Below, piece by piece: positions 36,211 through 44,947 of a stretch of 64,000 bases of DNA. The position numbers and the translations under genes are program-made. Positions within the stretch are counted from its first letter, which is position 1. Each line of letters opens with the position of its first letter. Where the stretch lies: contig NZ_AP023087.1 of NCBI RefSeq assembly GCF_045862395.1, positions 62,001-126,000 on the forward strand. Reading direction: 5' to 3'. The DNA is from Marinicellulosiphila megalodicopiae (lineage in GTDB: Bacteria > Pseudomonadota > Gammaproteobacteria > Pseudomonadales > Natronospirillaceae). Under the pieces are notes generated by a model. The model ran no database searches. It worked only from the letters and a program-made list of their open reading frames with translations, and was not told the origin of the DNA.

Positions 36211-37699
36211 AGAACTAAACAATGAATCCGCTGAGGCGGAAATTATCGATGAGACATCAATCGAAACAGCAGATCACAAGCGTAATGATGACGCGCAAAG
36301 TGAAATGAATGAAACACAAAGCGACGAGCTTTCCATCGAAGACGTTGAAAAAGAAGCATTGCGCACTAAAGCGCAAGACGATTTAGATGTGCAAAAAGAC
36401 GATGGCGCAGGATTCTCCCTTCGTTTAAATGAAGCCGAAGGGGACTTTGAGCAAATGCTTGAAGATTACGACACTCCTGAGGAAAACGAGAGCGACTTTC
36501 AAGAAGAAGCCCCAGAAGAATTAGCTGAAATTAAAGGTCGCCTACCTTATGGTGGATTTGAGCCAACACGCTTAAAAGGCATGTTAGAAGGAATGGTATT
36601 TGCTGCAGGCAAAACCATAACACTTGGCGAGCTACAGCGTTTGTTTGAAGACCAAGAGCGCCCTAGCAAAAAAGACATCAAATGTTTATTAGCTGAGTCC
36701 ATAGTGTCCTACGAAAACCAAGGCATTGAGTTAATAGAAACCGCTGCGGGTTATCGTTTTCAAACACGTCAGCAAGATGCATTGTGGATCGCGCGTTTAT
36801 TTGGTGAAAAACCACAAAAGTATTCCCGTGCAATGTTAGAAACCATTGCGTTGATTGCCTATCGCCAACCTATTACGCGCGGCGAAATTGAAGACGTACG
36901 CGGTGTGGCCGTTTCAAGTTACATCATCAAAACATTATTAGAGCGTCAATGGATTCGTGTGGTTGGGCATCGTGAAGTACCCGGGCGGCCTGCCATGTTT
37001 GCAACCACTAAACAATTTTTAGATTACTTTGGTTTAAGCTCGTTATCGCAAATGCCAACCATGGCAGAAATTAAAAACATTGAAGATATTAATCCGCAAA
37101 TGTCATTGCCAGATACTGGATCGGTCGATGTAGATAAAGAAGCTTCATTAGATGAATTGGTCAACGAGCTAAAAGACGAAACCAAAGAACGCGAAGCCGA
37201 TACTTATTTAGACGAGCAATTGGCGGGCGACTTAAAACAATTAGATGAAGTAAACAAAACCATTGAAGTGAGTTTTGCAGCACAACGAGCTGGCTCAGTC
37301 AGTGAAGATGATCCAGATTATGAAAAATCCAAACAAATGTCTGACGGATTTGATGACTTGGTGAAATCATTTAATGATGAAAACCCAGTACAATACGATC
37401 AGCCGTTACCCAAATTAGCCGAAGGGTTTGAAGAGATTGCTCAATCGTTTGATAAGCAACTTGAAGACTCTGATGAACAGCAAGACGAAGACCAAGCCAC
37501 TGATGACTCGTTGTCTGCCAGTGCATTATTTAACGAACCAGAAAGCCAGACGTTGAGTGAAAATCAACAACTCCAGCGCGCACAAGATGAAATATCTCAA
37601 GAAGAACAAATGCGCATTATTGAAGAAAAACTGGCACAACAAGCTGCTTTAATCGCAGCCCAGTCCCTAGAAGAACCACAAGACGAAGATGAATTTTAA
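36203..37699 (+). CDS. scpB: Segregation and condensation protein B with long acidic extensions
   Basis: 498 aa from ATG 36203; an in-frame GTG four codons upstream is the alternative. The ScpB core is residues about 125-290 (LKGMLEGMVFAAGKTITLGE, YSRAMLETIALIAYRQPITR, GHREVPGRPAMFATTKQFLD). Typical ScpB is about 200-300 aa. Here about 120 acidic residues precede the core and about 210, rich in Asp/Glu/Gln, follow it. The extensions look disordered. It overlaps scpA by 8 bp, and its TAA shares one base with the rluB ATG, indicating tight coupling. Confidence 0.95.
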   Translation: MNEELNNESAEAEIIDETSIETADHKRNDDAQSEMNETQSDELSIEDVEKEALRTKAQDDLDVQKDDGAGFSLRLNEAEGDFEQMLEDYDTPEENESDFQEEAPEELAEIKGRLPYGGFEPTRLKGMLEGMVFAAGKTITLGELQRLFEDQERPSKKDIKCLLAESIVSYENQGIELIETAAGYRFQTRQQDALWIARLFGEKPQKYSRAMLETIALIAYRQPITRGEIEDVRGVAVSSYIIKTLLERQWIRVVGHREVPGRPAMFATTKQFLDYFGLSSLSQMPTMAEIKNIEDINPQMSLPDTGSVDVDKEASLDELVNELKDETKEREADTYLDEQLAGDLKQLDEVNKTIEVSFAAQRAGSVSEDDPDYEKSKQMSDGFDDLVKSFNDENPVQYDQPLPKLAEGFEEIAQSFDKQLEDSDEQQDEDQATDDSLSASALFNEPESQTLSENQQLQRAQDEISQEEQMRIIEEKLAQQAALIAAQSLEEPQDEDEF

Positions 37700-38529
37700 T
37701 GAGTGAAAGAATACAAAAAGTACTAGCAAGTTTAGGTGTCGGATCCCGTCGCCAAATGGAAACTTACATTGAAGCTGGCCGTGTAAAAGTAGACGGTTTA
37801 GTTGCCAAGCTAGGCGATAAAGTCGAACCAAGCCAAGAATTAGAAGTAGATGGTCGTAAAATCAAAGCGCCACATTTAGCGTTTAGACGAGTGATTGCCT
37901 ATAACAAACCAGAGGGTGAAATTTGCACACGCGAAGATCCCGAGGGTCGTAAAACCGTGTTTGATAAGCTGCCTAAAATTCCAGGCGAGCGCTGGGTGGC
38001 GGTTGGTCGTTTAGATATCAACACAAGTGGTTTGTTATTATTTACAACCGATGGCGAATTAGCCAACAAAATGATGCATCCTTCGACTCAAATTGAGCGT
38101 GAATATGCCGTACGTGTTTTGGGTGATGTCAACATCGACATGATTAACCGTATGCATGAAGGCGTTGAACTAGAAGACGGCATTGCAAAATTCACAGACA
38201 TTCAAGAATTTGCAGGCTCCGGTGCAAACACGTGGTATCACGTTGTGATCATGGAAGGGCGTAACCGAGAAGTGCGTCGTTTATGGGAATCACAGGGCGT
38301 AAAAGTATCACGTTTAAAACGCGTACGTTACGGCAGTGTATTTATGGATTCTTCATTACGTGCAGGTACGTTTATTGAATTAGATCGTAAAACCATTGAT
38401 GGCATTGCAGTAAGCTTAGATTTACCAAAAAAACCTTGGGAATCCATCATGCGTGGATTTGACGAAGGTGCTAAGCGTAAAATGACCAATCAACGCACAC
38501 GCCGCCGTGAAAATAATCGAGGCCGATAA
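37699..38529 (+). CDS. rluB: 23S rRNA pseudouridine synthase B
   Basis: 276 aa. N-terminal S4 RNA-binding domain (RIQKVLASLGVGSRRQMETY), then the RsuA/RluB-type synthase with catalytic D106 in GRLDINTSGLLLFT and the NREVRRLWESQG motif. It makes pseudouridine in 23S rRNA (position 2605 in E. coli). The position after scpAB is standard in gammaproteobacteria, supporting RluB over RluF/RsuA. A TAATG junction occurs at both ends. A basic tail ends RTRRRENNRGR. Confidence 0.96.
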   Translation: MSERIQKVLASLGVGSRRQMETYIEAGRVKVDGLVAKLGDKVEPSQELEVDGRKIKAPHLAFRRVIAYNKPEGEICTREDPEGRKTVFDKLPKIPGERWVAVGRLDINTSGLLLFTTDGELANKMMHPSTQIEREYAVRVLGDVNIDMINRMHEGVELEDGIAKFTDIQEFAGSGANTWYHVVIMEGRNREVRRLWESQGVKVSRLKRVRYGSVFMDSSLRAGTFIELDRKTIDGIAVSLDLPKKPWESIMRGFDEGAKRKMTNQRTRRRENNRGR

Positions 38530-39302
38530 TGATTAAGCTATTGCAGTTTTTTATCATGAGTGTAATCAGCTTGGTGCCAGTTTTGGCGCTTGCTGATAGC
38601 GTGCCTCAGTCAAAACGATGGTTTGCATTAGGTGGATTTAATCGCGCGTTATACAGTGATATTCGTTACGATTTTAAAAATGAAGATTATGATTTTACAT
38701 TAAGTAGAATCGATGCAGATAACGCCGAAGTATTTAAAAATAATGTTTCAGTGGGATATTTTTTTGATGAAAACTATGCCGTGAGTATGGGAGTTGATCA
38801 ATTAAGATACGTGTTGGCCAATGGGCAAACTGTAAAAATATCTGGCGACATTGCAAATGTGGACCCTGCTTTTAATGGCAGTTATAAAAAAGATTCAGTG
38901 ACACTTACTGATGATTTTATCATGTTCGATAAATCAGACGCGATCAATTATTTATTTGTGGATCACAGTTATTATTCTGAATACCGAGAATATACGCCAC
39001 TTGAAGACGGCAACGTTACCGCGCATTGGTTAGTAGGTTTAAGTGCCGGCATGATGGTGCCAAAAACCAATGCAATATTATTCACTCAAGAAAGTTTTGA
39101 TGGATTATATTTAGCAGGTGCGGGGGTGAATGTAAAAGTGGGGGCAAATTTATTTTTAGGCCAACATTTTTTTGTTCAATCCGAAATGAAAATGGGATAC
39201 GCAAATTTGTGGAATGTCAAAATGACAGAAGACGAGTTAACCGATATCACTCAACAGTTTAGCTTTGGTCAAATTAATTTATCCGTTGGAGGCTTGTTGT
39301 AA
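38529..39302 (+). CDS. Outer-membrane beta-barrel-like protein, unknown
   Basis: 257 aa. A signal peptide with LALA|DS cleavage near residue 22 is followed by alternating hydrophobic/polar strands. The closing strand FSFGQINLSVGGLL is plausible for an outer-membrane barrel. Strands such as YFFDENYAVSMGVDQLRYVL and VNVKVGANLFLGQHFFVQSE fit an OmpW/OprF-like small barrel, but no family is certain. It lies inside the scpA operon, sharing one base with rluB upstream (TAATG) and one with the HAD gene downstream. An odd operon partner; coupling may be for expression only. Confidence 0.7.
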   Translation: MIKLLQFFIMSVISLVPVLALADSVPQSKRWFALGGFNRALYSDIRYDFKNEDYDFTLSRIDADNAEVFKNNVSVGYFFDENYAVSMGVDQLRYVLANGQTVKISGDIANVDPAFNGSYKKDSVTLTDDFIMFDKSDAINYLFVDHSYYSEYREYTPLEDGNVTAHWLVGLSAGMMVPKTNAILFTQESFDGLYLAGAGVNVKVGANLFLGQHFFVQSEMKMGYANLWNVKMTEDELTDITQQFSFGQINLSVGGLL

Positions 39303-39931
39303 TGCCACAGTTTTTTAAACAGGCGGTGGATTTAGATCAATATCAAGGTTTAATTTTTGATATGGATGGCACCATTGTGGATTCCGGTCAGTTGCATGAA
39401 AAAGCATGGCTAGAAACATTAGAGCGTCATAATATTTTTGTGAGTCGTGAATTTATGCGTGGCTTAGCAGGCGTACCCACTTTACAAACCATTGAGCTTG
39501 CAGCAAAACAGTCCAACGTAAAATTAAGTGAAAATGAAATCAACTTAATGATGGGTGAAAAAGAAACATTCGTTCATGCTCACTTTAGCGAATTTGTAAA
39601 AGCCACCGCGTTAGAAAAAATCATCAAACAATATTATAAAAAATTACCCATGGCTGTGGGTACGGGTGCATCGACACAAGAGGCGCACAATTTTTTAAAA
39701 CAAACAGGATTGTTTGAGTACTTTGATGCGATAGTTGGATGCGACCAAGTTGTAAATGGCAAACCTAAAGGCGATACGTTTTTATTAGGCGCACAAAAAA
39801 TTAATGTTGATCCAAAACATTGCATTGTATTTGAAGATGCAGAATTTGGTTTTATGGCTGCAATAGATGCAGGTATGGATGTGGTTGATGTAAAAGAAGC
39901 CTATAACATTCATAACGATTATTTTTTATAA
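39302..39931 (+). CDS. HAD-family sugar phosphatase, YqaB/beta-PGM type
   Basis: 209 aa HAD hydrolase. Motif I FDMDGTIVDS gives nucleophile D20 and acid/base D22. Motif II Thr is in AVGTGAST, motif III is K in VNGKPKGDTF, and motif IV VFEDAEFGFMAA. The cap after HEKAWLETLERHNI is of the helical C1 type, as in YqaB (fructose-1-phosphate phosphatase) and beta-phosphoglucomutase. The acid/base Asp fits either reaction. Last gene of the scpA operon by TAATG coupling; a 99-bp gap separates it from the next unit. Confidence 0.88.
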   Translation: MPQFFKQAVDLDQYQGLIFDMDGTIVDSGQLHEKAWLETLERHNIFVSREFMRGLAGVPTLQTIELAAKQSNVKLSENEINLMMGEKETFVHAHFSEFVKATALEKIIKQYYKKLPMAVGTGASTQEAHNFLKQTGLFEYFDAIVGCDQVVNGKPKGDTFLLGAQKINVDPKHCIVFEDAEFGFMAAIDAGMDVVDVKEAYNIHNDYFL

Positions 39932-40030
39932 AATAATCGTTATGATCTTTTTTGAGTTTATCCACACGAGTCACATCTAAAAATTTTAAATCTCTATAAT
40001 ATATATCGCTATAAATAAGTGGAAGCAGTA

Positions 40031-42241
40031 ATGACGATCCAAATAATGATTAAAAAAAGTCTAATCGGAATTTGGGTGTTGTTATTATGCCTTGCATTCT
40101 GGATGGCATTTGTTTTACCAAAAAATGAACAAAAAACCATTTATACCTTTGAAGATTTTTACGCAAAAACTGATCCGAATTATTTAAGTCAGTGGCCTAA
40201 AAATATTTATCCACAAAACAATCCTACCACCGAAGCGTTTATTCAAACGATTTTAAAACAATTAACCCTAGAAGAAAAAATAGCCCAAATGATTTTGTTA
40301 CCTGATTCCATATCAAGTGATGAATTTAATCTGTATCCCTACTCTGGATTAGTATTTGATCAGGGCAGAAAAGATACAGGCGGAAAACGCATACGAGATT
40401 GGCACAAAGGATTAGATAAATGGTGGAATTCACAAAAAGAAACCGCCGAAATAAATCAGCGACCATTCATTCCTCCATTTTTAAAACTAAATTTACAAGC
40501 TGGTAATGGATTTACTTTAGCTCAAGCTATTTTTCCTCCAAGGTTAAATTTAGGACAAACAAGAAACCCTCAACTAGTAGAGCAAGTTGCCTCCTTACAA
40601 GCAAAACAAGCAACACAAACGGGTTTTAATTGGTTAGTTGAAGGATTTGATAGTCCTATACATGACAAGCGTATTGCCCAAATATCACAAAGTTTTTCAG
40701 AAGATCCTGCATTAAATAAAAAATTAGCCAGCGCTTATGTGCAAGCAGTGCAACCTAAAAACCACACTTACAACGATATTATGACAAGCTCGCGTGGATA
40801 TTTAGCGCTAGGCTCAGCAAGTTTTTTACGTGGTAATATTTTTGAAGATGAATCCGTAATATTAAATCGATATGCGCAGGGGCATATAGGGGCAATAGAA
40901 CAGGGTGTACTGTCTGTAGAATTATCAAACGGGCAAATCAATTCTAAAAATATGTTAAATCATCGTTATTATGTGCAAACTATTTTAAAACAAACAATGG
41001 GATTTACAGGGATTGTCACTACATCTTTGAATGCAACAGCACAAAATTCTGGGTGTCGATTGGCTAATTGTGCATCGGCAATTAATGCCGGAGTCGATAT
41101 GTTTTATTTTGATTCAGATGTGGCCATTAGCGCAGGCCCTTCTTCTTTTGGTTCAACAAAATATCACGCAAGTGAAAAGTTTATTCAAAATACAGCAAGC
41201 GCAGTAAAAAACGGAAGCATTAAACAAAGTCGAATTGATGATGCAGTATTACGAATATTACGTGTAAAACATAAATTGGGTTTATTTAATTATCAGTCTC
41301 CAAGTGAGCGCGCAGAATCAATTAAAATAGATGACACTGAATTACTAGATTTAGTAAATAAAACGGTGATTGAATCTTCGGTATTAATTAAAAATCAAGC
41401 AAACACATTACCATTAAATAACAAATACAAAGTATTGCTCACGGGTTTAGGTGCCGATGAATTAACTCATCAAATTGGCGTGTGGGCAAATGGAAGCTTA
41501 CGGAATTTAAATAATCGTTCAATCAAACAAGGCAGTACTTTAGTTGAGAGCTTTGAATCCAGTGATAAATTATTTGATCATGTGCCATTTGAATTTATAG
41601 ACAGTCAAGGCATTACACAAAAAGCCTTAGAGCAATTTAATAAACGCGAAGATGGAAAAATGATTCCTAAAAAAGATAAATTAGGGATTTATGGCGAGTT
41701 AATTGAATTAGATTCAGACGATGAGCAAGATATTATTGATTATCAAAAAGATTATGAAAAACGCATTAATAAAGCATTAAGATATTATCAACAAATTGTA
41801 TTTGTGATCAGTCAAGATCCTGTTTTAGATGGCACATCAACAGAGTCGACATTGGACTTTAGCGAATTTTATCGTAATCAATTAAATGCCTTCAAATTAT
41901 TAGAAAAGCTGGATTCAAAAATAACAGTGATTATATTCGGACACTCACCGATGTATATGCCTGAAATAATGGACAGCGCAAATGCAATAATTTTTGCAGG
42001 AAGACCGGGTACTCACTCAGCTGGTCTTATAAGTGTGCTGTATGGTGAGCATGATTCTAAATTGGGCCAGTTAGGATTCAGTTGGCCAAGATTGCCCTGT
42101 GATTTCAAACACAGCGTGGGTGTGCTTGATTACGATCCATTTTTAAAATTTGGTTTCGGCTTAGATAACTTACAACAAATAGCTTCTTGGAGAACCGCAG
42201 TGCCAGAAGAAATTGAATATTGCTCCCCCATTAAACGATAA
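40031..42241 (+). CDS. GH3-like protein with lost catalytic residues, membrane anchored
   Basis: 736 aa from ATG 40031 (a GTG four codons earlier is possible). One N-terminal span (about 8-30) puts the body in the periplasm. The fold is GH3: LTLEEKIAQMILLPDS, SFSEDPALNKKLASAYV, GFTGIVTTSLNAT, INAGVDMFYFDSD, VLRILRVKHKLGLFNY, and an alpha/beta second domain (TVIESSVLIKNQANTLPLNN). The active-site Asp expected in a G-F-x-G-x-V-x-S-D-W motif is replaced: S332 occupies its position in 324-GFTGIVTTSLN. The usual K-H-F motif reads TSSRGYLAL (252-260). Hydrolysis is therefore unlikely. The gene ends 10 bp before an ABC permease gene and is probably cotranscribed. A sugar-binding or regulatory role is inferred. 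Confidence 0.85.
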   Translation: MTIQIMIKKSLIGIWVLLLCLAFWMAFVLPKNEQKTIYTFEDFYAKTDPNYLSQWPKNIYPQNNPTTEAFIQTILKQLTLEEKIAQMILLPDSISSDEFNLYPYSGLVFDQGRKDTGGKRIRDWHKGLDKWWNSQKETAEINQRPFIPPFLKLNLQAGNGFTLAQAIFPPRLNLGQTRNPQLVEQVASLQAKQATQTGFNWLVEGFDSPIHDKRIAQISQSFSEDPALNKKLASAYVQAVQPKNHTYNDIMTSSRGYLALGSASFLRGNIFEDESVILNRYAQGHIGAIEQGVLSVELSNGQINSKNMLNHRYYVQTILKQTMGFTGIVTTSLNATAQNSGCRLANCASAINAGVDMFYFDSDVAISAGPSSFGSTKYHASEKFIQNTASAVKNGSIKQSRIDDAVLRILRVKHKLGLFNYQSPSERAESIKIDDTELLDLVNKTVIESSVLIKNQANTLPLNNKYKVLLTGLGADELTHQIGVWANGSLRNLNNRSIKQGSTLVESFESSDKLFDHVPFEFIDSQGITQKALEQFNKREDGKMIPKKDKLGIYGELIELDSDDEQDIIDYQKDYEKRINKALRYYQQIVFVISQDPVLDGTSTESTLDFSEFYRNQLNAFKLLEKLDSKITVIIFGHSPMYMPEIMDSANAIIFAGRPGTHSAGLISVLYGEHDSKLGQLGFSWPRLPCDFKHSVGVLDYDPFLKFGFGLDNLQQIASWRTAVPEEIEYCSPIKR

Positions 42242-42251
42242 GGTTGAACTC

Positions 42252-43211
42252 ATGAAAAAAGCAATGACCGCTCAATCTTATAAATTTGCAAGCACCGGTT
42301 TTTTAATGCCGTTTATATTGGTGTTTGTCTGTTTTAATTTATATCCCTATGCAGTGAGTTTATTTACTTCCTTTTATCATTGGGATGATTCAAAAACCTT
42401 CACTTTAGAAAATATGGAATTTGTATTTTTTAAAAATTATCAAAATTTATTATTAGAACCTAATATTAAAGCCATTTTTTATCATTTTTTATGGTATGTA
42501 CCTACAAGCTTATTTTTAATTCATAGTATCAGTTTGTTGTTAGCTAAAAGCATCATGGCGTCGTATTTTCGTTTTCATGGTGTATTTTTAATGCTGTTGT
42601 TTATTCCTTATATGATCGGCGAGGCAAGTTTAGCCAGTATTTTTAGTCGACCATTTACAGACCAAGACGGATGGATTGTGGGTTTGTTTAATCAGTTTAA
42701 CGTCCCTGAAACACAAACTTGGTTGGGTCAAGAACGCAGAGGGGGAACACCATTATGGATGGGGGTAATATTTTTGTTTTTTTGTACTGTTATAAAATAC
42801 AGCGGATTCTTTACATTAATATATTACATGTCATTAAATAGTATTCATCCATCAATTATTGAATCGGCAAAATTAGAAGGCGCAAATAATAGACAGGTGT
42901 TTTTCAAAATTGAATTCCCAATGATCAGAAAAATGTTTGGCATGATGGTTGTGTTGTCGTTGATTTTTATATCGCAAGCGTCCCATGTGCAATTGTGGCT
43001 AAGTCGTCAATTAGAAGTTGAATCAAATGCATTACCTATGGAAACATTTTCAGATTTATTACAATCCTTATATTTTGAATTTCGTGACGTTGGATCGGTT
43101 TCGGCATTAACATGGGTGTTCGTAGTGATTATATTGTTGTTTATCGCAATAGGAATGATCGGATCTAAGCTGATTAATAAATATAAAATGAGAAAAGAAA
43201 ATGCAGCCTAA
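42252..43211 (+). CDS. Sugar-type ABC transporter permease, MalF-like
   Basis: 319 aa from ATG 42252, preceded by AAGGTTG; an upstream TTG at 42213 would overlap the GH3-like gene. About six membrane spans. The cytoplasmic EAA loop ESAKLEGANNRQVFFKIEFP contacts the ATPase. It belongs to the carbohydrate uptake-1 group (MalF/UgpA/LacF type). It is followed by a MalG-type gene overlapping by 11 bp, so the two form a heterodimeric channel. No ATPase or conventional solute-binding protein gene is adjacent; the ATPase may be a shared MsmX-like one elsewhere. Confidence 0.9.
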   Translation: MKKAMTAQSYKFASTGFLMPFILVFVCFNLYPYAVSLFTSFYHWDDSKTFTLENMEFVFFKNYQNLLLEPNIKAIFYHFLWYVPTSLFLIHSISLLLAKSIMASYFRFHGVFLMLLFIPYMIGEASLASIFSRPFTDQDGWIVGLFNQFNVPETQTWLGQERRGGTPLWMGVIFLFFCTVIKYSGFFTLIYYMSLNSIHPSIIESAKLEGANNRQVFFKIEFPMIRKMFGMMVVLSLIFISQASHVQLWLSRQLEVESNALPMETFSDLLQSLYFEFRDVGSVSALTWVFVVIILLFIAIGMIGSKLINKYKMRKENAA

Positions 43212-43998
43212 TATTAAAGATCATTTAGTTAAAATTATTGTTACATGTATTTTGTTATTGATTTGCATTTCATTAACTAAACCGTTTATCAGCCATTTTG
43301 TTCAATCTTTTTATATTTACGATATGCCACGTTCACCTTGGCAGTCCGATTATGGCTTTAATGGATTAATATCGCAGATATTTTATTCAGAAATATTTTT
43401 TGATAATTTATGGGTGAGCATTAAAATTGCTAGTTTAGGTGTATTATTTAGCTGTTTGTTTTGCGCCATGACAGCCTATGCATTGGTGATGTATTCTTAC
43501 AAAATAAAATACGTCATATTAACGATTTTATTAGTGGTGTTGATGATCCCCGAATTTGTTAAAGTGATGCCGTTTTTTATTACCATTAAACAGCTTCATC
43601 TACTTAATAATCATTTAGCATTGTGGATACCTTTTGTTGTCCCTCCTTTAGGTGTCTTAGTCATTAAACAATATATTGAATCTTTATTTATAAAGGAAAT
43701 CATAGAAGCAGCGAGATTAGATGGCGCAAATGAGTGGCAGGTATTTTATAAAATCATGCTGCCATTATTGTCCCCTGCAATTTCAATTGTTGCGATAATT
43801 CAGTTTACTTTTTTTTGGAACTATATTGATCTAAGTGTATTTATTATCAGTGAAACAGATAAAAAACCACTATTGCATATCGGATCAAATGGCTTCCCTA
43901 CTTATTTCTTTGGTTCACTTTCTGTGATTGTGCCTATTATAGTATTAGCAATTAGTTCACGCAGTATCACACATTATTTAAAAGGCAGCACAATTTAA
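43201..43998 (+). CDS. Sugar-type ABC transporter permease, MalG-like
   Basis: 265 aa, six membrane spans. The EAA loop IIEAARLDGANEWQVFYKIM is near residue 168, and PLLSPAISIVAIIQFTFFWN follows, typical of the MalG/UgpE type. It starts inside the 3' end of the MalF-like gene (11-bp overlap). The stop codon lies inside the first unit of a 14-bp tandem repeat. Substrate not determinable; by context an oligosaccharide released by glycan breakdown. Confidence 0.9.
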   Translation: MQPNIKDHLVKIIVTCILLLICISLTKPFISHFVQSFYIYDMPRSPWQSDYGFNGLISQIFYSEIFFDNLWVSIKIASLGVLFSCLFCAMTAYALVMYSYKIKYVILTILLVVLMIPEFVKVMPFFITIKQLHLLNNHLALWIPFVVPPLGVLVIKQYIESLFIKEIIEAARLDGANEWQVFYKIMLPLLSPAISIVAIIQFTFFWNYIDLSVFIISETDKKPLLHIGSNGFPTYFFGSLSVIVPIIVLAISSRSITHYLKGSTI

Positions 43999-44046
43999 CA
44001 GGTGCAATTTAACGGGTGCGATTTAACAGGTGCGATTTAACAGGTG
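43991..44046. repeat. 14-bp tandem repeat, 4 copies, carrying an SD-like motif
   Basis: Unit CRATTTAACRGGTG begins at 43991, 44005, 44019 and 44033. The first copy contains the permease stop codon. Each copy supplies AGGTG or GGGTG, and the last lies 6 bp before the GNAT ATG, acting as its ribosome binding site. Confidence 0.85.
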
Positions 44047-44052
44047 AAGTGA

Positions 44053-44538
44053 ATGGATATTAGACAGTCAACACAACAGGATGTTGAAAAAATATTTGAA
44101 TTACTGATATGCACTGCAAATTGGTTAAAAGATATATGCCCACAACAATGGCCAATGGATTGGTTATTGTCAAAACGACAAGAATTAAAACAATCCATTG
44201 AGGATGGGCAGTTTTATATTGTTGAAATAGAAGACAAAATGGCTGCTATTTTTGAAATAAAAACCCAAAGTGAACCAGTATGGAATCACAATAAACGCAA
44301 TGCATATTATGTGCATAAATTAGCGGTAGATCAAAAATATAAAAAAATGAATTTAGGTCCCAAAATTATCAGAACCATATTTGATATGGCTAAACAAAAT
44401 AAAATACCTGTCGTTCGCCTTGATTGTGTTAGTGCAAATTCATTTTTAAAACAATTTTATTTAGATCAAGGATTTTCGTTGATGGGTTCAGCGGATGATG
44501 AAGGTGAAGAAGTATTATTATTTGAATATGTGATTTAA
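44053..44538 (+). CDS. GNAT family N-acetyltransferase
   Basis: 161 aa. N-terminal strand MDIRQSTQQDVEKIFELL; the acetyl-CoA-binding core is VHKLAVDQKYKKMNLGPKII (R/Q-x-x-G/A loop partly altered to KKMNLG), then VVRLDCVSANSFLKQFYLDQ and GFSLMG. The substrate is unknown. It is preceded by the 14-bp tandem repeat containing its ribosome binding site, and is probably the last gene of the GH3-like/ABC unit. Confidence 0.87.
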   Translation: MDIRQSTQQDVEKIFELLICTANWLKDICPQQWPMDWLLSKRQELKQSIEDGQFYIVEIEDKMAAIFEIKTQSEPVWNHNKRNAYYVHKLAVDQKYKKMNLGPKIIRTIFDMAKQNKIPVVRLDCVSANSFLKQFYLDQGFSLMGSADDEGEEVLLFEYVI

Positions 44539-44586
44539 TTCAAATGCCAGAAAATTTGTAAACCTTCGTTGAATAAAATCGTAATT

Positions 44587-44820
44587 GTAGGTTTCGGATT
44601 CATCGTCACAGGGATGTGCCCAATTAGAATTGTGCCTCGAGCATGCATCGTTCCAATAAACACCTGTAGGTTCCGGATTTATTCGGAAAAAACAATCCAA
44701 GTCATTCAAAAAACCAAATTTGTAAAAACCTCACAATAAATCTAGACCCTGTAAGTTCGGGATTTATTCCGAAAAAACAAACCTCAACCGTAAGTTCCGG
44801 ATTCATTCGAAAAAAACTAA
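44587..44820. repeat. Cluster of four REP-like hairpin repeats
   Basis: Copies begin at 44587, 44666, 44751 and 44790, each starting GTARGTT. Copy 2 contains TTCCG-GATTTATT-CGGAA and copy 3 TTCGG-GATTTATT-CCGAA: the third stem position changes on both arms, so pairing is kept. Copies 1 and 4 are partly degenerate. A run of A (AAAAAACAA) follows copies 2-4. There is no gene in this 400-bp stretch. The RAYT-type transposase gene lies about 1 kb to the right. Confidence 0.7.
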
Positions 44821-44947
44821 CCCAATGATCACATCCAATAAAAAAACAAACTGAAATCCTTGTCGCTTTTTGTTATTGTCTGCCTCTATTAACACCAAAC
44901 AAACCTATTAAAAACCAAACCGAACTGCTCCATCAAAGGAATCCAAC

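Noticed and set aside
40031..42241. Active beta-glucosidase
   Set aside because: The expected nucleophile Asp and the K-H motif are substituted, so a hydrolase call is not supported.
44587..44820. Possible CRISPR array
   Set aside because: The repeat spacing is irregular (about 79, 85 and 39 bp), the repeats are palindromic and diverge, and no cas gene is nearby. They fit REP-like elements better.
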